Below are positions 23,185 through 31,901 of a DNA stretch of 64,000 bases, in pieces. This DNA comes from Kluyvera sp040932435 (GTDB lineage Bacteria; Pseudomonadota; Gammaproteobacteria; Enterobacterales; Enterobacteriaceae). The stretch is from the NCBI RefSeq assembly GCF_040932435.1, contig NZ_JBFQGA010000006.1:1-64000 (forward strand). The letters are read 5' to 3'. Position 1 is the stretch's first letter; each line of letters opens with the position of its first letter. A program made the translations under genes and the position numbers. The notes under the pieces are model-generated. The model had not been told where the DNA came from. It ran no database searches and saw nothing but the letters and a program-made list of their open reading frames with translations.

Positions 23185-23591
23185 TGGATCAATTTGGTCA
23201 GAATGCCTTTGCTCCAGGCATGAAGAGTTCAGTGTTTATTCCGGATCAGTTGGTTGCCGGTACGCTGCAACTGGTCACCGATACCGGGACCATCACCGGC
23301 GGCGTGTATAAGCGTGGCACTGTGCTTGGCATGATCACCGCTAGCGGAAAATATACCGTCAGTGTGAAAACCGCAACGGATGGTAGCGAGACGCCGGCGG
23401 CCATTCTGGTTGATGATGTTGACGCTTCCTCTCATGGCGATCAGTCTGGCGGCCTGTACCTGATGGGGGAGTTCAACCAGAATCATATTATTTTTGATTC
23501 CTCCTGGACTGTGCCGGAACTGAAAACAGCACTACGCCCGCTGGCCATCTTCCTGAAAGACAGCGCCCAGGCACCTTTAACCACCTCCTGA
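23184..23591 (+). CDS. Head decoration protein (gpD family)
   Basis: A 135-residue beta-rich protein in the lambda gpD position, directly before the major capsid gene. Segments such as AGTLQLVTDTGTITGGVYKR, LGMITASGKYTVS and the ILVDDVDASSHGDQ strand fit the HDPD decoration fold, which trimerises on the expanded shell and stabilises it. The start overlaps the scaffold stop. Confidence 0.85.
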   Translation: MDQFGQNAFAPGMKSSVFIPDQLVAGTLQLVTDTGTITGGVYKRGTVLGMITASGKYTVSVKTATDGSETPAAILVDDVDASSHGDQSGGLYLMGEFNQNHIIFDSSWTVPELKTALRPLAIFLKDSAQAPLTTS

Positions 23592-23690
23592 TTTTATCCC
23601 ACATCACTCCTGGCGAATGCTTTAACCGGCAGGGGCCGACTTATTTAAAATTTATGCCAGCGTGCGGCTGGCATTATCAAGAGACTGAAT

Positions 23691-24740
23691 ATGGAAAATA
23701 TTTTTGATACCAGTGTGCTGGTACAGGTCGTTCCTAACCTGAAAACCAGTCAGAACTGGCTGCTTGATCGTTTCTTCCCGAACGTCGTGACTTATGAGAC
23801 CGAAGAGGTGGCGATTGACGTGGATGTCGGCCTGCGTCGTATGGCGCCGTTTGTCTCCCCGCTGGTGGAGGGTAAGCTGGTCGAGTCCCGTAAATACCAG
23901 ACCAATACTTTCAAACCGGCTTACATCAAAGACAAGCGGGCGCCGGACCTGCGTAAACCCATCCGCCGCCAGATTGGTGAGCGTATTGGCGGCGAATATA
24001 CAGCCGCAGAACGCGAAATGTTGAACCTGCAGTTTGAGATGACTGATCAGATTGACATGATCAACCGTCGTCTGGAGTGGATGGCGGCCAGCGCGCTGGT
24101 GTCCGGTACCGTCACGGTTGCCGGGGAAGGCTATGAAACCAAAGTGGTGGATTTCGGACGCTCTTCGGATTTGACTATCACCCTGAGTGGTTCCGATAAG
24201 TGGCCGCTGACGGTGGCCGCGGGGGCCACCAATACCCAGCCATCTGATGATATTGAAGTCTGGCAGACGCTTTTCCTGAAAGAGTCTGGTTCCGTCGCGA
24301 CGGATTTGGTATTCACGAGCAAGTCATGGCGTGCGTTCCGACTGGATACCACCATCAAAGATAATGCCATCACGTTCCCGGCGCTGAGCCCGTTTGGTAA
24401 CCAGATTAACGCCGGCCCACAGGCGATGAAGGGCGCTATCTATAAAGGGCGCTGGGGTAACTTTGACCTCTGGTTATATAACGACTGGTTTATTGACCCG
24501 CTCGATAATGTCGAGAAGCCGATGATCCCCGACGGCGCCGTTATTATGTCTGGTGCTGATCTGATGGGTACCCGTGCCTTTGGCGTTATCCTCGACCCGG
24601 CATTTAATTACGGTCCTCTGGCCTATGCGCCAAAATCCTGGGTGAAAGAAGATCCTGCCCAGCGTCTTATCCTGATGCAATCCTCCCCGCTGGTTATTCC
24701 GAGCCGGGTTAACGCATCCCTCTGTGCGACGGTGGTCTGA
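23691..24740 (+). CDS. Major capsid protein (gpE family)
   Basis: A 349-residue gpE-type major capsid protein (lambda gpE is 341), HK97 fold. Typical features are the N-terminal LKTSQNWLLDRFFPNVVTYE, the basic loop KPAYIKDKRAPDLRKP (about 69-84), EREMLNLQFEMTDQIDMINRRLEWMAA (spine helix), and the C-terminal SSPLVIPSRVNAS. A ~100-base leader with GGCAGGGGC precedes it. Expected to be the most abundant virion protein. Confidence 0.95.
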   Translation: MENIFDTSVLVQVVPNLKTSQNWLLDRFFPNVVTYETEEVAIDVDVGLRRMAPFVSPLVEGKLVESRKYQTNTFKPAYIKDKRAPDLRKPIRRQIGERIGGEYTAAEREMLNLQFEMTDQIDMINRRLEWMAASALVSGTVTVAGEGYETKVVDFGRSSDLTITLSGSDKWPLTVAAGATNTQPSDDIEVWQTLFLKESGSVATDLVFTSKSWRAFRLDTTIKDNAITFPALSPFGNQINAGPQAMKGAIYKGRWGNFDLWLYNDWFIDPLDNVEKPMIPDGAVIMSGADLMGTRAFGVILDPAFNYGPLAYAPKSWVKEDPAQRLILMQSSPLVIPSRVNASLCATVV

Positions 24741-24741
24741 T

Positions 24742-25119
24742 ATGGCTAAAACAACCAAAACTACACCGGACGATGATCTGAATGCGGAAGGGACTGCCGC
24801 TGATGGTCTGAATGTTGACGAGCTGAATGCCGGCGGCAACGTTCAGGAGTCCCAACCGCTTGACGATAAACAAGGTGACTCATCAGAGGATGAGGATGCC
24901 GCTGAAGAAGATATTCAGGAAGCAGCGGAACCCGATTTTGTGGTGTTGAAAGGGAATTGCATTCGCCATGACGGTGAGGTTTACCGGGAAAACTCCCGTA
25001 TTCCGGTCTCCGGTAAGGATGCCGAGCGGCTGCTGGCCGCTGGTGTGATCGCCGACGTTCATGTTCTGCGGCAGCGCGCATTATCTGCTGCGCGTGGTGT
25101 GAAAATCACAACGGAGTAA
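24742..25119 (+). CDS. Mu gp35-like (HI1506-related) protein
   Basis: A 125-residue protein. The N-terminal half is a disordered acidic region; the C-terminal ~50 residues (FVVLKGNCIRHDGEVYRENS, ERLLAAGVIADV) form the compact domain found in HI1506 and Mu gp35, a family just after the capsid gene in Mu-tailed phages. Role in virion assembly unclear. It marks the switch from lambda-type head genes to Mu-type genes. The ATG at 24742 is used; the upstream in-frame start lies within the capsid gene. Confidence 0.65.
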   Translation: MAKTTKTTPDDDLNAEGTAADGLNVDELNAGGNVQESQPLDDKQGDSSEDEDAAEEDIQEAAEPDFVVLKGNCIRHDGEVYRENSRIPVSGKDAERLLAAGVIADVHVLRQRALSAARGVKITTE

Positions 25120-25123
25120 GCTG

Positions 25124-25483
25124 ATGGGCGTGGACTGGGATTTACATCTCTTGAGCCCGCTACATGGCATTTTTGGCGATGAGCATGAGTACCGCCCTAA
25201 AAGCGGTACCTCTTTTCCGATTAACGGTATTTTCGATCGTGGCTATGCTGTTGTGACTGAAAATCTTGATGGTGATTCAGCCATAAATACAACGAGCCCG
25301 ACTCTTGGGGTACGCGATGCGGAGTTCATAAACTTAGGCAGAGCACTCCCGGTGGTATCCGATCGTGTGTTTATTAAAACCGTCGGCGGAAAGCCTGTTA
25401 ATCAGTTGTTTGTCGTGATGAACGTTGAGCCAGATAGCCATGGCGGATCGAAACTTGTACTTAACGTAGCGAAACAACGATGA
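25124..25483 (+). CDS. Head-tail connector (gpFII-like)
   Basis: A 119-residue beta-rich protein with the order of elements seen in the lambda gpFII family: SFPINGIFDRGYAVV, a long loop with SPTLGVRDAEF, and QLFVVMNVEPDSHGGSKLVLN. gpFII-type proteins form the ring that joins the completed head to the tail. It is located between the gp35-like gene and the tail terminator candidate, consistent with a neck role. It overlaps the next gene by four bases. Confidence 0.7.
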   Translation: MGVDWDLHLLSPLHGIFGDEHEYRPKSGTSFPINGIFDRGYAVVTENLDGDSAINTTSPTLGVRDAEFINLGRALPVVSDRVFIKTVGGKPVNQLFVVMNVEPDSHGGSKLVLNVAKQR

Positions 25484-26025
25484 ATGCTTCAGACATTCGA
25501 AAGATGGTGGTTCTGGCGCTGACCAACACCACAGACGCGGCTGCTCGTGTCTTTTCTCCGCGTGACTGGCCTACATCTCCGGTGGAATATCCTGCCTTAC
25601 TCATCCAGACCCCTTTCGACCATAAAAAGTCGATGGGGCGAAATACGCCGTCCTTCACTACCGTGACAACTGTCCGTATTACTGGCCGGGTACAGGAGTA
25701 TGACGGCGAAACGGATGATGATGGAGCAATGCGAGCTGGAGTGGCGCTGGAAGACTTGCGTGAGCAGGTAGAGCGAGCAGTCATCAACAGTTATGAACTG
25801 ACCCGGAAAATACAAAAGTACGCTGAAGTTCGCTCAACAATCAATGTTGATGCAGACGGTGAGGCTCATATGGGCCAGCTGCTGTATGAAATTGATATCG
25901 AACATTACCAGGGGCCGGAAGATTTCTACCCGGTTGAAACGGTTCCCCTGGAGGGTATGGATATCACGATCGCAATGCCGGATGGCACCCCGCAACCTGG
26001 GATTAGTATCAACCTTCAGGAGTAA
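25480..26025 (+). CDS. Tail terminator/completion protein
   Basis: A 181-residue protein in the position of Mu gp37, between the connector and DUF2635/sheath. It has a helix (ASDIRKMVVLALTNT), a mixed beta sheet including YPALLIQTPFDHKKSMG and TTVRITGRVQEY, and a C-terminal segment MGQLLYEIDIEHYQGPE that resembles tail-completion proteins acting on DNA exit or tail length. Specific homology is not certain. Overlap of four bases with the connector gene supports coupled assembly. Confidence 0.65.
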   Translation: MNASDIRKMVVLALTNTTDAAARVFSPRDWPTSPVEYPALLIQTPFDHKKSMGRNTPSFTTVTTVRITGRVQEYDGETDDDGAMRAGVALEDLREQVERAVINSYELTRKIQKYAEVRSTINVDADGEAHMGQLLYEIDIEHYQGPEDFYPVETVPLEGMDITIAMPDGTPQPGISINLQE

Positions 26026-26028
26026 ATC

Positions 26029-26220
26029 ATGTTTGTAAAACCGAATAATGGGCTCAGCGTTCGCTGCCCCGTTAAGGGCATCTCTTTGCCGAGAGAAGGC
26101 GCAGAGGTTCCGGATAATACCTTCTGGCGTCGCCGTCTGAGTGATGGTGATGTGACTGTAGCGAAACAGAAAGCCGCTGCAAAAGGTGATTCACATAAAA
26201 ATGAGGGAGATACTGAATGA
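26029..26220 (+). CDS. DUF2635 protein (Mu gp38-like)
   Basis: A 63-residue protein with the full DUF2635 signature MFVKPNNGLSVRCPVKG, LPREGAEVPDNTFWRRRL and DGDVTV. The gene immediately precedes the sheath in Mu-like tails, overlapping it by four bases. No biochemical role is established; conservation of position suggests a sheath-assembly accessory. Confidence 0.85.
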   Translation: MFVKPNNGLSVRCPVKGISLPREGAEVPDNTFWRRRLSDGDVTVAKQKAAAKGDSHKNEGDTE

Positions 26221-27719
26221 CTGTTCCATTCGCTCGTGTTCCCGATAATCTGCGGGTCGGGCTGTTTTTCGTTGAGTTTGATAACTCAATGGCGAATAAC
26301 GCCACAGCTACGCAGCGCACTTTACTGATCGGTGGGATGCTTCCTTCCGGCTCCGCTACAGCTGGTATTCCTGAACGTGCTTCCTCTCCTGATACTGTCG
26401 GTGATCTTGCCGGGAAGGGTAGTATCCTTCATGCGATGATGACGGCGTATCAGAAAAACGATACCGCCGCAGAAGTCTGGATTTTGCCACTGGAAGAAGA
26501 CCCTGACTCGATGACCGTTGCAACGGGTTCGATCAAGGTCACCAGCGCACCAACGGCAACCGGTGTTATTTCACTGTACATCGCTGGTGAGCGAATTCAG
26601 CTTACCGTTGTGGCAACGGACACCGTTGCTTCGATTGCCACGGCTCTGGCTGCTGCAATTAACGCTAAAAGCATCCTTCCAGTAACAGCCAGCGCGACGA
26701 CCGATACCATAACACTGACGGCTAAAAACCTCGGTTTGGTTGGTAATGGTATTGATGTTCGCCTGAATTATCTCGGCCTTCCCGGTGATGAGCGTACGCC
26801 TGCAGGTCTGGAATTGACGATCACTGCTATGCATGACGGTGCTGGAGCTCCTGATCTAACTGGAGCGCTAGCAAACCTTCAGGACCGCACGTTTGACTTC
26901 ATTGTTAATCCATATGACGACACGAGTTCTCTGGATGCGATGAAAGAGTTCTTATCCGATATCAGCGGTCGTTGGGCGTGGGATAAACAACTCTATGGCC
27001 ATTCTTTCGGAACTACCGCCGGGACTTATGCTCAGTTGGGCACCAAAGGCGAGGTGCGTAACAACCAGCACGAAACTTTGATGGGCGTGAATAAATCGCC
27101 ATCACCAACTTGGCTTTGGTCTGCTGGGTATACCGGGGCTGCGGCTGTTAGTCTGCGCAATGATCCGGGCCGTCCTGTTCAATCCCTAGCTATTTTGGGT
27201 GTATTGGCTCCGGCATTACAGGACCGCTTTGAACTGACTGAGCGTAATAACCTGTTGTACAGCGGCATTTCCACGTTCACGGTTGATGACGACGGTACTG
27301 TTCGCATTGAAAACCTGATCACCACCTATCAGAAAAATGCATACGGCGATGCAGATGATAGCTATCTGGAAGTTGAAACACTCTTCAGCTTGATGTTTGT
27401 CACCCGTTATCTTCGAACCGCAGTGACCAGCAAATTTGGACGAATGAAACTGGCGGCTGATGGTACCCGTTTTGCTCCTGGTGCTGCGATTGTTACCCCG
27501 AACATTATCAAAGCTGATCAGATCGCCGAATACGGAAAGCTGGTGTGGAACGGGTATGCACAAGACAAAGAGGCTTTTGCTAAAAACATTATTGTTGAGC
27601 AGAACGCCAAAAACCCTAACCGCGTTGATGTGTTGTGGCCGGGAACTCTCATTAACCAGTTGCGCGTTTTCGCGTTACTCAACCAGTTCCGCACTCGGGC
27701 TGAATCAACAGGAGCTTAA
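26217..27719 (+). CDS. Contractile tail sheath protein (Mu gpL-like)
   Basis: A 500-residue tail sheath, nearly the length of Mu gpL (495). The N-terminal region begins VPFARVPDNLRVGLFFVEFD, residues 95-240 form an inserted Ala/Thr-rich beta domain, FDFIVNPYDDTSSLDAMKEFL is the subtilisin-like sheath domain, and the C-terminal part with NLITTYQKNAYGDADDSYLEV and MFVTRYLR is strongly conserved. It surrounds the tail tube and contracts on infection, proving that this lambda-headed phage is a myovirus. Confidence 0.95.
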   Translation: MTVPFARVPDNLRVGLFFVEFDNSMANNATATQRTLLIGGMLPSGSATAGIPERASSPDTVGDLAGKGSILHAMMTAYQKNDTAAEVWILPLEEDPDSMTVATGSIKVTSAPTATGVISLYIAGERIQLTVVATDTVASIATALAAAINAKSILPVTASATTDTITLTAKNLGLVGNGIDVRLNYLGLPGDERTPAGLELTITAMHDGAGAPDLTGALANLQDRTFDFIVNPYDDTSSLDAMKEFLSDISGRWAWDKQLYGHSFGTTAGTYAQLGTKGEVRNNQHETLMGVNKSPSPTWLWSAGYTGAAAVSLRNDPGRPVQSLAILGVLAPALQDRFELTERNNLLYSGISTFTVDDDGTVRIENLITTYQKNAYGDADDSYLEVETLFSLMFVTRYLRTAVTSKFGRMKLAADGTRFAPGAAIVTPNIIKADQIAEYGKLVWNGYAQDKEAFAKNIIVEQNAKNPNRVDVLWPGTLINQLRVFALLNQFRTRAESTGA

Positions 27720-27722
27720 ACG

Positions 27723-28094
27723 ATGGCAGGTGATACTTCTAACCGCCTGGCGGGGACCGCGTACGTCACCGTTAACGGTGTGACGGTGATGGTGGAAGGG
27801 TCTTTTAAATATCAGCCCTCCAAGGTCAATCGTACGACAATGACGGGGATGGATGGTGTTCACGGGTACAAAGAAAAGCCTGTAGCCCCTTATATTTCGG
27901 CCCGTTTACGTGATAGCGGCGGTACCAATGTACTGGGCTTTAACAAACAAACCAATGTCAACATTGTTGCTGAACTGGCAAATGGCAAAACGATTATTGG
28001 TGAAGGGCTCTGGACGGTAAACGTTCAGGAAGTGGAAAGCGAAGATGCAGTGTTTGATGTTCGCTGGGAAGGCCGGGAAGTAACGGAGAACTGA
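27723..28094 (+). CDS. Tail tube protein (Mu gpM-like)
   Basis: A 123-residue tail tube protein (Mu gpM is 118). Family features are LAGTAYVTVNGVTVMVEGSF, the KVNRTTMTGMDGVHGYKEKP loop, and AFDVRW-like VFDVRWEGREV at the end. Stacked hexamers line the DNA channel inside the sheath. It lies three bases after the sheath stop and one base before the assembly-chaperone gene. Confidence 0.92.
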   Translation: MAGDTSNRLAGTAYVTVNGVTVMVEGSFKYQPSKVNRTTMTGMDGVHGYKEKPVAPYISARLRDSGGTNVLGFNKQTNVNIVAELANGKTIIGEGLWTVNVQEVESEDAVFDVRWEGREVTEN

Positions 28095-28095
28095 T

Positions 28096-28374
28096 ATGGC
28101 TGAATTAGAACGCGTAAAAATTATCCCTCTCGTCAAGCCTCTTGAGGATACGACGAAAAAAATGACTTATCCGGAGCTTGAACTTAAAGCACCTACTCTC
28201 AGCCAGGCCGAACAGTTTTATGAAAAGCAGGCTGCATCCACTTCCCTCGCAGCTATGCGTCTGCTAATTGCGCTTGTAACAGATACGCGAGAAAGCGTTC
28301 TGCAGCCGATGGATTTCATTGATTTTCGCAAGTGTGAGGAATATCTGCTTAGTTTTTTGACCTGGAAGGCCTGA
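28096..28374 (+). CDS. Tail assembly chaperone, short form (Mu gp41-like)
   Basis: A 92-residue chaperone in the position of Mu gp41: KIIPLVKPLEDTTKKMTYPE, LELKAPTLSQAEQFYE and VLQPMDFIDFRKCEEYLLSF. These proteins bind the tape measure during tube polymerisation. A slippery heptamer near the end gives a second, longer product (see 28096-28523). Confidence 0.85.
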   Translation: MAELERVKIIPLVKPLEDTTKKMTYPELELKAPTLSQAEQFYEKQAASTSLAAMRLLIALVTDTRESVLQPMDFIDFRKCEEYLLSFLTWKA

Positions 28375-28523
28375 CGGCCTGGCAGGAAGCCGCAGCTGAT
28401 GTCACGTATTACTTCCGCTGGACAGAGGACAGGGCGTGGGGGATGACCTACGCCCGCCTTAAGTGGTGGGTGACGCAGGCCTCCCGGATTAACAAGCTCA
28501 GGAACCATGACGACGATGAGTAA
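28096..28523 (+). CDS. Tail assembly chaperone, -1 frameshift product (gp41/42)
   Basis: The heptamer T TTT TTG at 28353-28359 is in the correct phase for -1 slippage. After slipping, the reading continues DLEGLTAWQEAADVTYYFRW and ends ...NKLRNHDDDE at TAA 28521-28523, 54 codons beyond the slip. The extension is well-formed protein with no start codon of its own, and it overlaps the tape measure start, the same arrangement as lambda G-GT and Mu gp41-gp42. The ratio of both products sets tail assembly. Exact efficiency cannot be read from sequence. Confidence 0.85.
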
Positions 28524-30375
28524 TTCCTTTGATTTTGAGCTGGTAGCTGATGACCAGGTTAGTGAAGTTATAGACCGAATAAATGACGCTCTTCGTGATT
28601 TAGAACCTAAGCTCGATAAAACGAAGGAAGGACTTCAGCTCGGTGGTCAGGAGACGCTGGACGGGTTGAACGGATACAACTCCCGACTTGAGTTGATGGC
28701 CAGAAGTGCCAGAGATAATGTGCAACTCATCGGAGACATGGTTCCGCCACTTAAAATGGTTGGCGAAATATCCGGGAAGCTAGGGGCGCTTGGCGTTGCT
28801 GGTGCTGCAGGATATGGGCTAAAACAAGTTGCATATGGATTCAGGGAGGCATCCCGGGAAGCATACAATCTCGATGTATCTGCAAAAAATGCCGGCATGC
28901 GAGTCGAAGAGTTTTCACGACTGGCTGGGGCTATGCAGATTAATGGATCAGATAGTGAAAGCGCCAGGGCTTCAATTGAGGGATTTGCAAAGGCACTAAA
29001 GGAGGCAAATAGCGGCAGCAACCAGGGAATGATGTCTGCATTCTCGACAATTGGCGTGCAGATACAGAAAAATAAAGATGGTTCTGTTGATACGCTGAGA
29101 ACATTACAGGAAATTGCGCGTGTGTTCCCAACGTTGCGGCCGGAGCAACAAAAGTCTGTTGCAGATGCAATGGGCTTTACTCCTGAAATGCTGGCTTTAA
29201 TGCGCGAAGGGGAGCGCATGAAGAGCCTGCTTGCCAAATCTGACGAGTTTGGACTGACAATCGATCCTGAACTTAACCAGCAACTGGGTGACATCAACGG
29301 TACGATGAATGAACTCAGTGCTTCCTGGGATGGTTTATGGCAGCGTTCGAAGAATAAAGCGCTGACAGCCTTGCTCTCTGATGGTTCTGTTAAAGACGGA
29401 CTGGAGGGGCTAACTGACCTTTTCACTAACGGTGATTTCACTGGCCTGTCTCATGCCCTCGGGTTTGTCAGCAGCGATAATGCAAAAAAACTGCGGCGTA
29501 TTCAGGGGGACAAAGAACTTTATAACAGTCTATCACGAAGCGAGCGCGGCGCCGTTGATGGCGGCTTTTACACTGATGCTGTCCGCAAACGTTACGACGA
29601 GAATTATGGGGCGGCGGATAGTGCCATACAACTACAGGCAGATATTTTAGCTATTAATGGGCCTCAGACTGGCTCTGCTCGTGGCAATGTTCCGTATGGA
29701 CAGACTAAAAACAATTCTCGTGGATTCAGAAACCATAATCCCGGTAATTTGAGAGAGGCATCAAATACCACAGGGAAAAGTGGAGGTTTTTCCACTTTTG
29801 CTAATGATGCTGATGGTCTTTCTGCGATGGCCAGACAGTTAATGCTGTATGGCGATCGTGGTAACAACACCCTGAATGGGTTCATACACACTTACGCGCC
29901 GAGTAAAGAGAACAATACCCGTGCATATATTGACTCTGTCTCAGGAAGTACAGGGTTTGGTGCGAAAGAGCGACTCAATTTGCATGATCCGGAAACATTA
30001 AAATCCATTATGGCTGCCATGATACAGCACGAGAATGGTGCTCAGCCCTTTACTGAGGAACAGTTAGCAAATGCCATCCAGACTGCTATCACTGATGACC
30101 GTTGGTCTGGAAAACGAAATCCTGATGCGCTAGCTCAACAGAGGTATGACATTATTTCCGGTTCTCGTGGTGGAGAGCGCGGAACAAACATTCTGACTGC
30201 ACAGCAGGAAAAGAATGATGAAGCTGCGCTTAGTGAAAATCTGGCCCGTTCGTTGAAAGAAGCAATGTCAGATCAGACACTCAAGCTTGAGCTCACAGTG
30301 GTCAACGGTAGCGGAGACCGAAAAACCTACAATGTCGAGAATAATGGCAGGATCACCACACCGATAAATTATTAG
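28507..30375 (+). CDS. Tape measure protein with muramidase-like domain
   Basis: A 622-residue tape measure, short for a myophage. Residues 1-400 are helical with a hydrophobic Gly/Ala stretch (GKLGALGVAGAAGYGLK, 90-106). Residues 405-511 form a peptidoglycan-active domain: RGFRNHNPGNLREA, FANDADGLSAMARQL, IHTYAPSKENNTRAYID, MIQHENG, the pattern of phage P5-type structural muramidases. The enzyme would open the cell wall as the tail tube enters. The start overlaps the chaperone frameshift product; AGGA lies five bases before the ATG. Confidence 0.88.
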   Translation: MTTMSNSFDFELVADDQVSEVIDRINDALRDLEPKLDKTKEGLQLGGQETLDGLNGYNSRLELMARSARDNVQLIGDMVPPLKMVGEISGKLGALGVAGAAGYGLKQVAYGFREASREAYNLDVSAKNAGMRVEEFSRLAGAMQINGSDSESARASIEGFAKALKEANSGSNQGMMSAFSTIGVQIQKNKDGSVDTLRTLQEIARVFPTLRPEQQKSVADAMGFTPEMLALMREGERMKSLLAKSDEFGLTIDPELNQQLGDINGTMNELSASWDGLWQRSKNKALTALLSDGSVKDGLEGLTDLFTNGDFTGLSHALGFVSSDNAKKLRRIQGDKELYNSLSRSERGAVDGGFYTDAVRKRYDENYGAADSAIQLQADILAINGPQTGSARGNVPYGQTKNNSRGFRNHNPGNLREASNTTGKSGGFSTFANDADGLSAMARQLMLYGDRGNNTLNGFIHTYAPSKENNTRAYIDSVSGSTGFGAKERLNLHDPETLKSIMAAMIQHENGAQPFTEEQLANAIQTAITDDRWSGKRNPDALAQQRYDIISGSRGGERGTNILTAQQEKNDEAALSENLARSLKEAMSDQTLKLELTVVNGSGDRKTYNVENNGRITTPINY

Positions 30376-30458
30376 AGAAACGCTCTATAGATGGACCTCA
30401 TTGAAATAAAAAACAAAGAAGTAATAAAGTAAAAACATTCTGATTTGAATCGTTAGCG

Positions 30459-30488
30459 ATATCCCGCCTTTATGGCGGGATATTTTTT
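30459..30488 (+). terminator. Intrinsic terminator inside the tail operon
   Basis: Stem ATATCCCGCC (30459-30468), loop TTTAT, stem GGCGGGATAT (30474-30483), T-run to 30488. It lies in the 125-base gap between tape measure and gpN, where Q-modified polymerase must read through. Confidence 0.85.
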
Positions 30489-30500
30489 TATGGAGGTCTG

Positions 30501-31901
30501 ATGTCAATTATTCAGGATGCTATCACATCTTTAATGGGCGGTGGGGCCAGTGATAACTGGCAAAGTCAGCTACAAGCCAGTTCATTTCGCGGTGTACCAT
30601 TTGCGGTTGTTGCAGAAGAAGGCAGCCACGGTAGGCGGCAGGCGGTGCACGAGTACCCTTATCGGGATACTGCGTGGATAGAAGACCTTGGCCGTGGAAC
30701 CCGGCGCTTTATGATTCGCGGTTTTTTAATCCAGAATAGCCAAATTTATGGCGGTGGTGATGTTATCGCGCAACGTCAGTCCCTGGTCGCTGCATGTGAA
30801 GCAAAAGGAAGCGGAACCCTGGTTCATCCAACTCTTGGTGAATTAACGGTCTCAATTCCAGAGAATGGTCTTCGTATTTCCGGTTCAATGGAAAGCGGTC
30901 GGGTATTTGAATTTACCCTGATGGCGCTTGAGTCTGGCTTGAAGGTTTTTGCCATTACCGATGGGACAGTGGCTAGCGACACGGTAAAAACCAATTATTT
31001 TAAAATGGTTACGACGGTTGTGGCCAGTACGCTGGCACGAATAAAAGGTGAAATACGAGGTGTAACCTCGGCAATTAACACCATTAAAGGGACGATAACA
31101 TTCTGGACTTCCATGGTTGACAGTACGGTTAGTGAGGTGACAAACGTCAGTAACGTCCTGAAATCGACCTTTGGTAACAATAAATATGGACGATATAGCA
31201 AAGGTTCTGTCGGCGGGAGTTCTTCAGTTATTAGTAGTGGTTTATCAACAGCCGATGCGGAAGATGATCAGGCACTGACTGATTTGGTTACAGCGCAGTC
31301 AGTAATGGATCGGAAGAACATTATGGATACAACTGATGTACTGAATAATTCATCCACTGCAGATGAGTTTGTTCAGGGGGTAGCAGATGTTGTCAATTCG
31401 ATTCTCAATAGTACCGGAAGTGTGAATGACCGCATTTCTGCTCTGGAGAAACTCGCTAATTCCACAAGCATCGAATACCAACAATCAGATAACAGCAAAG
31501 CAATTGCAGCGACAATGAATACGCTGATTATTGTGCTGTGTACCGGCGCAATGACCAGCTCCGCTACCGAGGCAAATCCTACCAGCCGTGATGAAGCCGA
31601 AAAACTGACACAGCGTGTAGCCCTGCAATTGGATGGTGCCCTTGTTGTTGTTGCTGATCGTGCTGACGATGAAATGTATAACGCGTTGCTTACTGTCAGG
31701 ACTGCATTTATTTCGACAATGATGGCCCGTTCTTCGCAATTAAGTGATTTGATGCAGATCAACATGGCTCAGCCTCTACCCGCGCTTACCCTTGCAAATC
31801 GTTTTTATCAGGATGCCTCTCGTGCCGATGAATTAATTCAGGCGGCGCATGTTCCGCACCCCGCATTTATGCCACTTACGATGAAGGTGCTTAGACAATG
31901 A
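30501..31901 (+). CDS. DNA circularisation/tail protein (Mu gpN-like)
   Basis: A 466-residue Mu gpN family protein. The N-terminal DNA_circ_N domain is clear in ASFRGVPFAVVAEEGSHGRR, VHEYPYRDTAWIEDLGRGTR and RGFLIQNSQIYGGGDVIAQR. In Mu it belongs to the baseplate/tail hub, despite the circularisation name. The C-terminal half is Ser/Ala/Thr-rich helical sequence. GGAGG precedes the ATG. It overlaps the gpP gene by four bases. Confidence 0.9.
   Translation: MSIIQDAITSLMGGGASDNWQSQLQASSFRGVPFAVVAEEGSHGRRQAVHEYPYRDTAWIEDLGRGTRRFMIRGFLIQNSQIYGGGDVIAQRQSLVAACEAKGSGTLVHPTLGELTVSIPENGLRISGSMESGRVFEFTLMALESGLKVFAITDGTVASDTVKTNYFKMVTTVVASTLARIKGEIRGVTSAINTIKGTITFWTSMVDSTVSEVTNVSNVLKSTFGNNKYGRYSKGSVGGSSSVISSGLSTADAEDDQALTDLVTAQSVMDRKNIMDTTDVLNNSSTADEFVQGVADVVNSILNSTGSVNDRISALEKLANSTSIEYQQSDNSKAIAATMNTLIIVLCTGAMTSSATEANPTSRDEAEKLTQRVALQLDGALVVVADRADDEMYNALLTVRTAFISTMMARSSQLSDLMQINMAQPLPALTLANRFYQDASRADELIQAAHVPHPAFMPLTMKVLRQ

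Noticed and set aside
28647..29441. 264-codon minus-strand ORF inside the tape measure gene
   Set aside because: Antisense Ser-rich shadow without ribosome site; the plus-strand gene is secure.
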